The translations under genes and the position numbers were made by a program. A stretch of 64,000 nucleotides of DNA from Luzula sylvatica (Eukaryota; Streptophyta; Magnoliopsida; Poales; Juncaceae): the NCBI GenBank assembly GCA_946800325.1, contig OX326960.1:19734393-19798392 (forward strand), read 5' to 3'. Within the stretch, counting starts at the first letter, position 1; each line of letters starts with the position of its first letter. Of this stretch, positions 46,205 through 57,500 are shown one piece after another. The notes beneath the pieces were generated by a model. That model did no database searches. It was given only the letters and a program-made list of their open reading frames with translations, and was not told the origin of the DNA.

Positions 46205-46250
46205 GTATGTATTATATATTTTTTTTTTTTTTGAAAGAGTATGTATTATA
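46205..46250 (-). mobile_element. Orphan poly(A) insertion with 12-bp target duplication
   Basis: The direct repeat GTATGTATTATA (46205-46216 and 46239-46250) brackets only 22 bp. On the minus strand these read TCTTTC followed by an A run ending ATA. TCTTTC plus poly(A) also ends the retroposon at 4584. This looks like target-primed reverse transcription that stopped almost at once. Confidence 0.8.
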
Positions 46251-46363
46251 AATAATTAATATTATAATTTATTTATTTTATTCTTTATCAATAATATTCG
46301 AATATATCTTTTTACTAAATTTTGTTTGAACAACTCCTCTCAAGGACAAATTTCTTGCAGGCC

Positions 46364-46473
46364 CGACCTACTACAACAAATCGAGGTATCATGTCAATGA
46401 TACGATGATTATAGAAATGATGGTCACCTCTCAAGGACAATTTTATTGTAGTGGTCTTAAATTTGGGTGGTCT
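46364..46473. mobile_element. Very short CACTA-like remnant
   Basis: ACTACAACAAA near 46370 and TTTTATTGTAGTG ending near 46473 are nearly complementary and resemble the CACTACAA...TTGTAGTG ends of CACTA elements, only about 105 bp apart. The left C is lost and no 3-bp duplication is clear. Confidence 0.35.
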
Positions 46474-46979
46474 CAAATTGCAGTGGTCTTAGACGCCGGT
46501 CCACAAAATTTGGTTCGAGGGACTAAAATTTGGGTGATTTTATTGTAGGTCCTTTCTCAAATTGAAAATATTTAGAAATACTAACGAATATTCATAAAAA
46601 AAAATTAAAAAAAAAAATCCAAAGATTAAAATAAACTGTTGAAATTAGCAAAATATATTATTGTATTTATCAAAATATATTGTTAAAAACATATTCTTTT
46701 ATTCTAAACTTTAACTATGTTAATATATTGAATTTATCAGTATATTTTGTTAATTTAAAAAATATATTTTGCTAACTTTATCAGCATATTTTGCGCGCGT
46801 GAATTTTTTTTTTTTATTTTCCTTAACAAGCCTGGAAAATATTTATATGTATTTTTTGTTGAAACCCTCCATCTTTTCATGATAATGAACACCTCCAATT
46901 AGTTAGATTAACTCTCTTTCTGAAAAAAAAAAGGCCCTTTCATGTTTTTGCAAAAAAATCTTTTGTGATTTATTTTTTT

Positions 46980-47100
46980 ATCTAAAGCCTCTGAAATTGT
47001 TATAGTGTCAATGTCATGACTCATGAAATATGCATGAACTCTTCTGTTAATTGGTTTTAGTTATGCACAAGTTTTAAATGACTTGTCTTTTTTTTTTTCT
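46980..47100 (+). repeat. Dispersed repeat family R1, second half
   Basis: It contains ATGAAATATGCATGAAC and GCACAAGTTTTAAATGACTT, as at 62070-62125 and 37640-37700. Here the second half lies before the first half (48.1 kb), so the family order is rearranged. Confidence 0.5.
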
Positions 47101-48084
47101 CACTTGGCGATTGGAAGGTGACCGTAAAATTGAAGGAAGGACAAATTTTGTTCGGGTATTATTTGTTATCCGCGGATATTTTCGATTCGGGTATGGAGCG
47201 TACTTATCGAACCCGTCCCCCTCCGTTGACATGCCTACTCGAGTTGTCTCTAAACCATTTCGACCCTACTTAATTATAGTCATACTTTTGTTCTTTTGAA
47301 GATGAATGCTTGATAACATTTATACTTTTATTTCTTAGCTTGTGTTAATCTTAATCTAATCACGAAACGACAAAGTAAAATTACATTAAAAGAGAATAAT
47401 ATTGCATTTAGAGTTGGTTCAGCAATCCTATTAAGAAGAATGTAGGAAATTGTTCTTGTTTGATAGTTACATTCAAATCAAGTAACAATTGATTAGTTTA
47501 AACGTCGGTTTTATTTTTTGCACAATACTTTGTTTTGCTATCAAAATTTAGCCAAATCAAGTAACAATTGATTAAATTAAATTATGAATCATTTTCTTTG
47601 GGAACTTTTTAATTCAAGAGGTAAGTTCGTTTCATTATTGGTAATTGTGTTATCTTGACGAGAAATTGATATCAACGAATGAAATGTCTGTTGTTCTTAT
47701 TGAATAAAAAGAAAATATTAAAATTATTGATTGTTTGAACCATAAATCACTATGCTTAATTACTTCTAAAAGTTTATATTACGTCCGCGCATTTATCAAT
47801 TTGTTTGTTCATAAGACCATAACATCCAATAACTCCAAAAAAACTTAGGTAATCTCTTCCATATTATATTTTTCATGCACATAATGTGTTTTTTCTCCGT
47901 TGCATTTTTCAAACTCATTGTCTGTTTGCCTCTAACTATACCAATGCACTACGAGCAGTTATGGCAAAAACTAAGGATAAGTTTTCGCATATGAGGGGAA
48001 AAAATAGAAAATGAAGAGAAGAAAACGGCATATACACTAACAATGCAAATATTGTAATGTACGAAATTACTTTCATCATATTTT
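47101..48084. other. AT-rich intergenic DNA
   Basis: No gene or defined element is seen; CAAGTAACAATTGATTA occurs twice (about 47479 and 47556). Confidence 0.55.
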
Positions 48085-48225
48085 ATTCATTCAGTTTTCA
48101 TCTAATATCTCAAATCCACTAATAACGTAAACATTTTCACCAAAATAATCATACATTCACCTTAAAGACTCTCGCACTCAATCTTCCAAAAATATATCCT
48201 AGAGATTTTTATAATCAAACTATAT
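48085..48225 (+). repeat. Dispersed repeat family R1, first half
   Basis: It matches 33890-34011 and 61941-62015 (TTTTCATCTAATATCTCAAA, CATACATTCACCTTAAAG, AAAATATATCCTAGAGATT). It ends about 40 bp before the long-TIR element. Confidence 0.6.
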
Positions 48226-49494
48226 ATCATCTGGGTGTAAAATTACGTGTCTTTTTTTACTTGGGAAAACTTCTTCTATATCCCTACTAAATTCATAAAT
48301 TACATATTTATCCCTCTTGAATGGTTAATATCATATTTATCCCTACTAAACACAATTGATATCAAATATATCCTTATTAAAATCTTCTTAATATCAAATT
48401 TACCCACCCAGTTAAGTTAACGTTAAACTAAACAGAATTTTGAAATTTAAAATAAATCAAATTCTGAAGTTTAAATTTAGTGACCAAAGTACCCTATAAT
48501 AAACAATACTCCAAACCCATTAACAAAACACAGCCTTACCCGTTAACACCCTCAGGCTCACCCTCACCTTCACCTTCTTTCTAATTTCTCTGTCAAACAA
48601 TCCTTCTCCTCTCTCTCGCCACTAGAGAAGAAAGAACCTCTTTCTTGCGACTGGAGAAGGCAAAAACTTTCTCTAATAGGCAGAGAAGACCGAGAACCTC
48701 TTTCTTGCGACGGGAGAAGAGCAATACCCTCTTTCTTCTCTTTCTTGCAACATGTATGCTCTCTAATGGAGGTGTTTTTCTAATTAAATCTCTAAGAAAT
48801 GAATTAAAATCTCTAATTAAGTAGCAGGTTCTTTGAATACCGTATCCTTTGAGTATATATTGATAAAATCTATGACAAATGGATTAATAAATCTCTAATT
48901 AATTACTTTTTAGATTGCAGTGAATTGTGAAACATTTTCAGACATGGACCAAATTGAAAAGATTCCCAATTGATGAAATCGACAAACCTAGATGGGAGAA
49001 TATGATTGAATCCCCCAATATTGAGTATGTCTTTTTTTTCTTGTCTATCCATTAATAAAATCTCTAAAATCGATACGATGACTTTTGGTATGTAGGTAAA
49101 AGAATTATATAGATTTTAAATTCACTTTGAACTAATACACCAGTATAGAAAATACATGTTGATATTTGCAAGAACATATTATTTGAGTTTTGAGTTGTGA
49201 AGTTTCAGAGAGGAACATGTGAAATTTTCTAGAACATGTTGAATTTTGGAACTTTTAGTATTGATGTAATTTAGATGGATGTAATTTTGAAGATTTTTTC
49301 TATATCAATAAAATGTTTGTGTATTATGAACTATTGAGTACGATAATCATACGAAAAATATTCGTTTTTCATACAAATTCTAAGCAATTAGAGTTCACTA
49401 TCAAATAAAATTACAACAAATTCAAGTCATACAAATATAACAAAATGACCAATTCCAACCGTTACAATTGAACAAAAAGATTCCGCAACCAAAA

Positions 49495-49760
49495 CAAAAT
49501 GGCCATTTCTTGCCCGCATTTGATTCATTATACGACTTCTAAACGCTACCCGTTCTTGTGTTTCATCTCATAATTTGATAGACGCTAGACATTGCTCAAT
49601 TGTTGGTACAAAGGAATCGATACGGTCTTTTAGGATATAATTACGGATGCAAGAACAATATCTACTTAAGTACAACATCGAGAGAACAACCCAAAATTAT
49701 GAATTTTAAAACGATTCTTGAAAGCGCCAAATGCACGGTGAATTGTTGAAATGATTCTTC
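49495..49760 (-). pseudogene. Remnant of a PIF/Harbinger-like transposase C-terminus
   Basis: On the minus strand, 49740-49702 encodes HRAFGAFKNRFKI, which resembles the conserved ERxFGVLKxRFxIL block of Harbinger transposases (DDE_Tnp_4). After a frame change the next part reads RNYILKDRIDSFVPTIEQC, resembling the HNFI region and acidic tail of that family. Stops and frameshifts are frequent, so no protein is made. The assignment rests on short motifs only. It does not match the long TIRs of the element around it and may have been captured by it. Confidence 0.45.
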
Positions 49761-50240
49761 ACCTTCATCTTGATGTTTTCGAGAAGCATCGAAACAATAA
49801 AACTTCCCATTACAGCGATTGAACTAGTTCCTCGTTGTTACTCGATTCACATTGTCAAATCTATATAAACACAAATAATAAATTATAAACACAAATAATA
49901 AATTATAATCAGTACCAAATAAACACTACAACACAATTGACGAAAATAATATAAAATTGACCAATTAGTCACCACTAAATTGAGGTTTAGTCTCCAGATA
50001 ATCTTAATTAAAACACAAAATAAAGTACCTATAGTTACTGGTAAATGGGTGCACCAGTAACAAAAATAATACGGGTAAAAAGAGTCCAAATTGAACTAAA
50101 ATCCATTATAAATTAGGACATATGTTTGTGCAGGAGGAGAAATTTGAACTACATCCATTTTAAATCAATAAGTTAATCACGCAGCATAAACAAATACAAC
50201 CCAATTTCATCATACACAATAATATATACGAACTTAATAA

Positions 50241-51572
50241 TGCCTATGCAGGCCCGGTCCTGCATATTTGGAGGCCGGTGACATGTTATCACCATAATTC
50301 AAATTAAAAAAATTATATTATATAATAAAGAAAAACATTTTTAATTTAGAACTAAATAAATATTCATAAATTTAAGGTCAAAATATTGCAAAACATATAA
50401 CTAAAATTTTCATTTGCCTCGTTTGTTCCGTCGATTTTTTAAGAGTAATAAACCTATCCATGACGCCTCTTTGAGATTGAATAAAATTTTCGCGTCTTTC
50501 TTTATCTTTTTATTTTTTAATTTCCCGACATAAAAGTTCTTTTACGTGTCATGATTATAACTACAAATACAAAGAAATGATTGTAAAATTCTCCATAATT
50601 TAACTAAATAATTAAACTAAATACAAATCAAACAAACTTTAAAGATATCACATAACATTGAATACAAATTAACACAATTACACAAATAATGGAGAATACA
50701 AACTATGAAACTACACAGCAGATGTTAACTTCTGAAATTAAATACCCGAATTTGACCTCGAGAATGTTATACAAACTGATTACATACAATTTTCAGCAAA
50801 TTAAACACAAATTGACCCTCTGCCGAATTTGACCTCGAGAACAAATTAAACTAACACAAATTGAACACAATTTTCAGCAAATTAAATACAGTTTTACTAG
50901 AGAACAAACTAAACACGATTTTCAGCAAGTTAAATACAATTTTCAGCAAATTAATCTAACACAAATTGATTATACCTTCAATTCTCGAAATCTGAAACTG
51001 CCCCTCTGCATAATTTGACGGAATTCCCTGTTGAAATTGACGTAATCCCTGAAACGCTCTTGCAAATTGCTGAAAATTTGACGTATTCCCTGAAACACAC
51101 TCTTGTAAATTGTTGCGATTGAGAGAAACACTCACAAACACCTGAAAAATCTCAGAAAATGCATAAGCTTTCTTCTCTTCTTTGATAGGCGACGAGAAAT
51201 CAAGTTGCGAGAAGAGAAACGGGCACGGCTAGCTCTGCGTGTGCCTCTAATCATCGTGTCGCGCCGTGCAGTCATCCCTCGACCTTCGTGTCGCTAGCCG
51301 CTAGGTACGGCAGTCTGCAGAGTGTAGAGGAGATGACCTAAACATAATCCTAGAGCTAGCGTAATGAGTGTGAGAGACAAGTCTGTATAAGGTATTAACG
51401 GGCGCGTGGGTGAATAACTATTAACGGGTCTGAACCATGTTTTGGGTTTCGGTTTGATTTATTGGTATTATATATATTATGTTAAATAAAAATTAATGGA
51501 GGCCTTTTAAATTTTGGAGGCCTGTGGCCTGGGCCAACTGGGCCAAAGCCCAGGACCGGCCCTGTGCCTATG
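50241..51572. mobile_element. hAT-type non-autonomous element with 8-bp target duplication
   Basis: The element occupies 50249-51564 (1316 bp), flanked by TGCCTATG at 50241-50248 and 51565-51572. The ends are CAGGCCCGGTCCTG and CAGGACCGGCCCTG, inverted repeats with one mismatch pattern. An 8-bp duplication and CAGGG-like ends define hAT. No transposase is encoded, so it depends on another element. It sits inside the 48.3-52.2 kb long-TIR element and is therefore younger than it. Confidence 0.93.
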
Positions 51573-51808
51573 TAAGGTACTGAGAGATTTGAACTAAATA
51601 GAAGGGTCTCGTTGGGTCTTGTAATAAAATCTATCAAATTGGCAAATGAAAATGGAGAATTGAGGAAGAAGGGTACTTAAATTGACAAAAATATATTCAG
51701 AGAAAAAGTGAAAATTGAGAGAAAATCAGATCTAGAGAAGAGAGTGGAGCTTACGGTAAATGAGAGGTCTGTTTAAAAGGGTGATTTGTGGAGGAGCACG
51801 GAGTTGCC

Positions 51809-51810
<2 letters not shown>

Positions 51811-51857
<47 letters not shown>
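51811..51857. repeat. (GA)n microsatellite inside the long-TIR element
   Basis: About 23 units in the right part of the 48.3-52.2 kb element, in a gene-leader-like, GC-richer context. Confidence 0.97.
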
Positions 51858-51859
<2 letters not shown>

Positions 51860-52250
51860 TCCACGTCGCCGGACAGGAGCTTCTCTCTTGCCTCGCCGGA
51901 AGATGTTCTCTCGCCGAATCGCCAGACTTGAGCTTTTCTCACGCCATGAGAAAAGATTTCATGGAGCTCTTTCGTAGGTAGAGAAGAGGGTTCATGTTAT
52001 CGGGTTTAGGGTTTTTTTAAAACATGTTGAGGAGTAAATTTGTCAATTCCATTGTTTTTCTGTTAGTTTTAACTAAATTGATGATTTTGAATAAATTTGA
52101 TATTAAATAAGTTTATTAGGAATAAATATGATATTAACAATTTAAGAGGGATAAATATGTAATTTATGAACTTAGTAGAATATATGAAAAATTTCCCATT
52201 TTTAGTTTATTCCTTTTTATCTTTTTTAGCACGTAAATAGGAAAAGAGAC

Positions 52251-53213
52251 AATTTTACTAGGGGTGTACACAAAATCCTCCAACCCGTCCAACCCGACCC
52301 GGACCGACCCGTTTTTTACGGGTTTCGAAGTTGTTGGGTCGGGTCCGGGTTGGAACTTTGACAAATCCGGAAGTATGGGTTGGATTATGGGTTTGAAACT
52401 AAAAACCCGAATAAATCCAACCCGACCCGCATAATTCCAAATTTTCAAATAATTGTTTAAATTTTTAATATAAATTAAATTAAATTGTATAATATTTTTT
52501 CATAAATTATATTGCTATGATTTATTTATTATTAATCATTTTCAATATTATATAGTATCTAATCTTATTTTACTTTATATGAATATTATTTTTATCAAGA
52601 AATTAATATTTCTCAAATTAAAATAAAAAATTTCTTAACTTAAATCATATATGACATGTTTTGTTTTCTGACAACAAATGAGTATACTCTTTTGTTATTT
52701 TTTATTTTGTTTAAAAATAAGGTTCGTCTTTTGTTATTATTTTGTAATTTCTTTAATAGTAAGGTTTTTTTTTTGTTTTTTTTATGATATCACTATATCA
52801 GTTCTTTCATGAAATATATAATTAGTTTAAACTTTGAATTTTTTTTATATAATATGTGTTTTATATTTATTGTCAGAAAGAATGACATAAATATAATGAG
52901 ATATTGATTATGCATGTTTAATTTTGATATGTGTGTTTGTAAAATATTTTTCAATGATCTAATAAAAAAGATAATTTTTGTTGCATATTTTTTTGTGAAC
53001 ATATGAATATATATATTGTTATAATATGTATTTACGAAAAAAACCCGGCTAACCCGTCCAACCCGCCCAACCCGGTCAAGATGGGTTTGAAAATTTTTTA
53101 AGGTATCATGGGTTGGGTTGGGTTGGAAAAATGAAAATCCGTTCTACTTGGGTTGGGTTACAGATTAGGTGAAAACCCGCCCAACCCGGTCCACGTACAC
53201 CCCTAAATTTTAC
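52251..53213. mobile_element. hAT-type non-autonomous element with AACCCG subterminal repeats
   Basis: The element occupies 52259-53205 (947 bp) and is flanked by AATTTTAC at 52251-52258 and 53206-53213. The termini are TAGGGGTGTACA and GTACACCCCTA. Both subterminal regions carry many copies of AACCCG(A/T/C)CC and its complement GGGTTGGGTT, in both orientations. Such clusters are the usual binding sites of hAT transposases. The centre is AT-rich and non-coding. Confidence 0.93.
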
Positions 53214-54528
53214 TATATAACGGATGGGGGATCTTGAGCTCTCTCCGAATTTACTCAAAAAAAAAAAAAAAAAAAAAAAAATTGAAGTTTGATAATTAAG
53301 GTTTCTGAAATTTGCATTTCAACTCACGAATTTTTGGTAATTGGTGGTACCAACGTTCTCTAATTGAGTTAATTCTGAAATTTGCAAGTTTTAACCTTAT
53401 AATTTCGAAAATCGCATAATGTTAACTTTGCAGTTAAAACCCTTGATGTTAGTTATGCAGTTTAGTCCCTGTGATGTTTATTTTTTTGTTATGTCAAAAA
53501 CAGAAAGAAATGTGAAAATAATGCTTTCGACTTTTTTGTTATGAATTTTTGCAAGGAGCCCCTTTTCCTAAATTGGTCGAAATGATATGAGATTTTGATT
53601 AATCATCTCAGTATTATCTTATCTTTATCTTTTTCTTTTCATTAAATTGTTTTACTTTAATTAGGAGTACAAAGATCCAAAATATTCTACGATAATTGTA
53701 TTTTCTAATTTCCGGGAAGTGTCAAGTAAAAATTCTAATTATTATTTCATAATACCAACCACTTATTCATTTCATAATTTTACCAATACATGTTTTGGCT
53801 CATGCATTATCCATTTCGAGTTTTTTATATCACTGAACTACATGTCTTCTAATATATTTGTTTTGGTTCATAATTTCTTCTGATATATTTGTTTTGGTTC
53901 ATAATTTTCGGCGTGAGGAGAATAGGATTAGGTCACCTCCAAAACCATTTTGGCTCATGCTTATCCATTTCGAGTGTCGCTGAAGCAACTCCCACATCTA
54001 GGTTAGTTTTATTTCTTCAGGACTGTGAAGTTGCTCAAGCACAAAGTCAGCGGCAAGGTTTGCTTTGTCATGTGCGGGTCGAAGATTTTAAAGATCTGCG
54101 CCAATCATATTGGTTGGTTTGTTTTCTTTCTTCTCACTTCTTTTAAAGCACAATCTTTTGCACAATCGTTCTCAAAATTCATGCATGTCTAATCTGCAGC
54201 AATTGCTACAGCAAGGAGACATGAACAAATTGAAATGAGATGTCTGAAACTCAACCCATTTCTCTGATGAAGAGTCGCAAGAAGAGATGTTTTACATTCA
54301 CTTTGGATCTTTTGACATTAAGTATCTGCATGCTCATCTGTTTGGTGTGTTTTAAAAACATCTATGCTCATGACACAAATAAAAAAACGCTAACAGAAAA
54401 AGAAGACTGACAAAATCATAAAATTCACAATTGAAAACAACAACGCCAATCAAAATAAAAAAAAGGACAAATATCTAAAGCTAAATTAAAACAATGGTCC
54501 CCGCGCAATCGTGCGGGCTTGCAGCTAG
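53214..54528 (+). mobile_element. Helitron C 3' portion next to the GLR gene
   Basis: The 3' end is clear: hairpin CCCGCGCAATCGTGCGGG, then CTTGCAG, CTAG (54525-54528) and T. The hairpin is the same type as in Helitrons A and B. I could not fix the 5' end; it lies somewhere to the left, perhaps after the hAT element ending at 53205. The stretch 53990-54270 is less AT-rich and has exon-like pieces with splice-like CTGCAG|CAA and TTCAG|GAC junctions, suggesting captured gene fragments of unrecognised origin. A 25-nt A run lies at about 53256-53280. Confidence 0.65.
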
Positions 54529-54572
54529 TTCTGTAATAACTTGGTTTCAGACGAAGAAACCTCGTATAGAAT

Positions 54573-57500
54573 CTAACATCTTTTGTACATCATCTCTCTA
54601 CTGTCAAACTCTAAAGAAGGCTCTTCAGACGGGTCTCTGTTGCTCGGGCTGGCACTGTGATCAGTTTCAGGCAGCGTCAATGTCCCTTCTTCTACAAAAG
54701 CAAAAGTCATTTCAGAATTTCGGTTCGACGTACTACCGGGGCTCCGCGGACCCGTTTGTCTCGCACCGATCCCTTCTGGATTCTCTCTTCTCCAACTCAT
54801 AGAAGATCTAATAAACTCTCTGAAAGTCGGTGAATTTGGGCCTACACCGTCGCAATGCACAAACCAAAGCCTTAATTCCTCCCATTTAGACCAATCAGGC
54901 GTTACCATGGATATCAATTCGTTTTTTTCTTTGTAGATAAACATGGCTAGATAACTCATAAACACGAGGAAATACACGCCACCCGTGATTATGAAGAGTC
55001 CGGCGAAGCTACCTAAACTTAGACTAGAGGAACCGTAATTCATTCTCTGACTAGGACATGATGTGGTGTCGGAATTTATCAGCCATTTATTCCGGATTTG
55101 AGTCATTTCGTCTCCTTCTGTAACACTCAACACCGCTCTGGACATATCTCGCAGTAATGACGACCCTATTGGTAAAACCTAAGTACGGTATTTACAAAAT
55201 TTAACTAATTAGCTTATGGAAAGCATCGAATAAGAAATAATTAACAAGGAGAGACTTACAATGCCAAAGCCGTCAGTTTTGTGAATGGGACCAGTCAGGG
55301 TGTAATTTTCACAATATTGAGCAAGAAATAGTTTCAGATAAGGAATTTCATCGAAAATGGCTGATACGCCTCCATTAGCAGACCCTTTGGACAATGCCTC
55401 GGCATATTGATTCGCGTTGGTATAACTCCTCACTTTATCCGCAGCAAAACCTAGAGTATCTTTTAGTAAATCTCCAACAAATGTACCATCTTGGTATCCA
55501 ACATAATCGCCTCGCTCTAAGAGCAGGTTCACATCAGTAACGGTCGGTGTTAGATGTTGTACTGTCAGCATGGATGCCAGACTTGCTGAGTAGCTCGACG
55601 TGAGGATAATCACCACAAAGACCCATATTATCACTGTCAATCGAGATAAGTTGCTTTCCAACTTCTCCTCTTGTAAAAAAAAAATAAGAAATGAAAATCA
55701 GACCAACATCAGAATGAGATATTATTTATTTTATTTCAGAGTGTTTAGACTTTAGTGTAACACTTACTGTGTGCAAAGACGAGAGTGGAGAACGCGAAAT
55801 ACAAGACCTGGCCAAATTGTTGCCAAGGCGTACCCCTAAACTCGGGGTTAGTACCGCGCTCAATCATCCAAACAACCAATCCGGTGAAGAAGAGGAAGAC
55901 AACGATTGCCACCCAAAGATCCCTTGTGAGAGGTTTTAGGAATATCCACATGTTTGTTCTCGAGTCAGACTGGACCGGCACAACCATTGAAACACCGGTA
56001 TCGGTGTATGGCAGTGTGAAGTCCACATACTGTGTGCGATTATATCTTATTGTTATGTCCCCCACAGCCATATCATAGTTCTGTCATTAATTAATCAAAT
56101 GAAAATCTTATAAAACAGTAATGAGATTGTTTAAAATGGAACGAGTGTGATCGATACAAGCGTACCTTTTGATAGACTTGGTAGACAAGATTGTCATACG
56201 TGTCAGAGGTATTCACGAAGGGGTAAAACTCGTAAGGCACATCATAGGGCAATTTGCTCAAAACCGCATTAAATACATCGATGCAATATCCTGTGACCCC
56301 TGAAGTTGCATTATTTGCAGCAGTGGTCTGTCCTGATATATTGACAAAAACATTGAACCCTTCCTTGACAGGTACAAGTATCCTTAACACATTCTGATTT
56401 GATTCAGCCCAACCTTTCGGCACTTCAATCGAGTCACCGGGCCATATTATGGTGGACCTCAAAGTATTATTATCTTTACGACTACCAATTTCGTGTATAA
56501 TTCCTCCATCTCGAGTCCAAAATCCAACACTCCGATAACTCTTACCAATCACATTCACAATCTCAAATGCTGATAGCTGAAGTTGGTTATCGACAAGCCT
56601 AAATTTCCCGGTTAAACCATCAAATGTTGTGTTAAGTATTGCATGGAGAAGTTTTGGACCCGTTTTTGAAATCCCAATCCGACTCAAATCCGTGGTACCA
56701 CTTTGTGGTGCCGTAAAACTTGGGTTCGTCACATTGGCCATTTCTACAGCCATTGCCATTGCCCATACCGCGTCATAGGCCCAAAATTGGTACACATTAG
56801 GATCTACTGCCGCCATGCTCAGATTCTCTTGTCGAAACCTTGGCTTAAACCGTTTTGAAAAATTATTTATTTTATCTGAATCTGCGACATATGGCCGAAA
56901 ACCAATCACCCCCTCCATGGCACGAATAACATTTGGGTCTAATGTATCAAAAACATCACCAACACTGTCCGTGACAACCCAAACATACCCATTAGACATC
57001 ATGCCAAGTACTTGTGCACGGAGAAATAACCGAGAAGCAAGTATTGGTAGCATGTGCACAATGAATACTCGGGTCTGTGATGTCATGATTCGGTACAACG
57101 CCTCGTCCATTTGATCATCACTTGCCTCGGTCGATATGGCCACGCGGTTGGATACATTTGTGCCATTTAACTGGAGAGCATCAACTAAGGGCGGTATAAT
57201 GCCGGAACCGTACTCAGAATCTTCATAAATCAGTACAACATTCTGCCACTTAAAGTATTGAACAAAAGAGGCAATGGGAGTTGATTGAGCAGAATCGTCG
57301 ATAGTCGCACGGACGAAAAATGGAAGGTGAGAAGGAGAGATCGAGGGACTGGAGGCGGAGAAGGAGAGTAAGGGGACATGTGATTGGTTGCACATATTGG
57401 CCACGAAGTCGGTCTCAGTTGAGGTTTGTGGGCCAATTATAGCATGCACCTCAGAATTCTTCAGAAGATCGAGAGCTGAAAAGAAAAATATATGTCAAGT

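Larger units (their letters stand above)
48263..52197. mobile_element. Long-TIR (Mutator-like) element, 3.9 kb, with nested hAT
   Basis: The ends are inverted repeats of about 110-150 bp at roughly 80 percent identity. The left reads GGGAAAACTTC ... TTCATAAATTACATATTT, and the right end on the minus strand reads GGGAAATTTTTC ... TTCATAAATTACATATTT. Long TIRs suggest Mutator superfamily. Flanking 9-mers TTTTTACTT (48254-48262) and TTTTTAGTT (52199-52207) match at 8 of 9, which fits a decayed 9-bp duplication, though T-rich sequence makes this weak. The interior holds a Harbinger-like transposase remnant and a complete hAT element (50249-51564). Confidence 0.65.
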
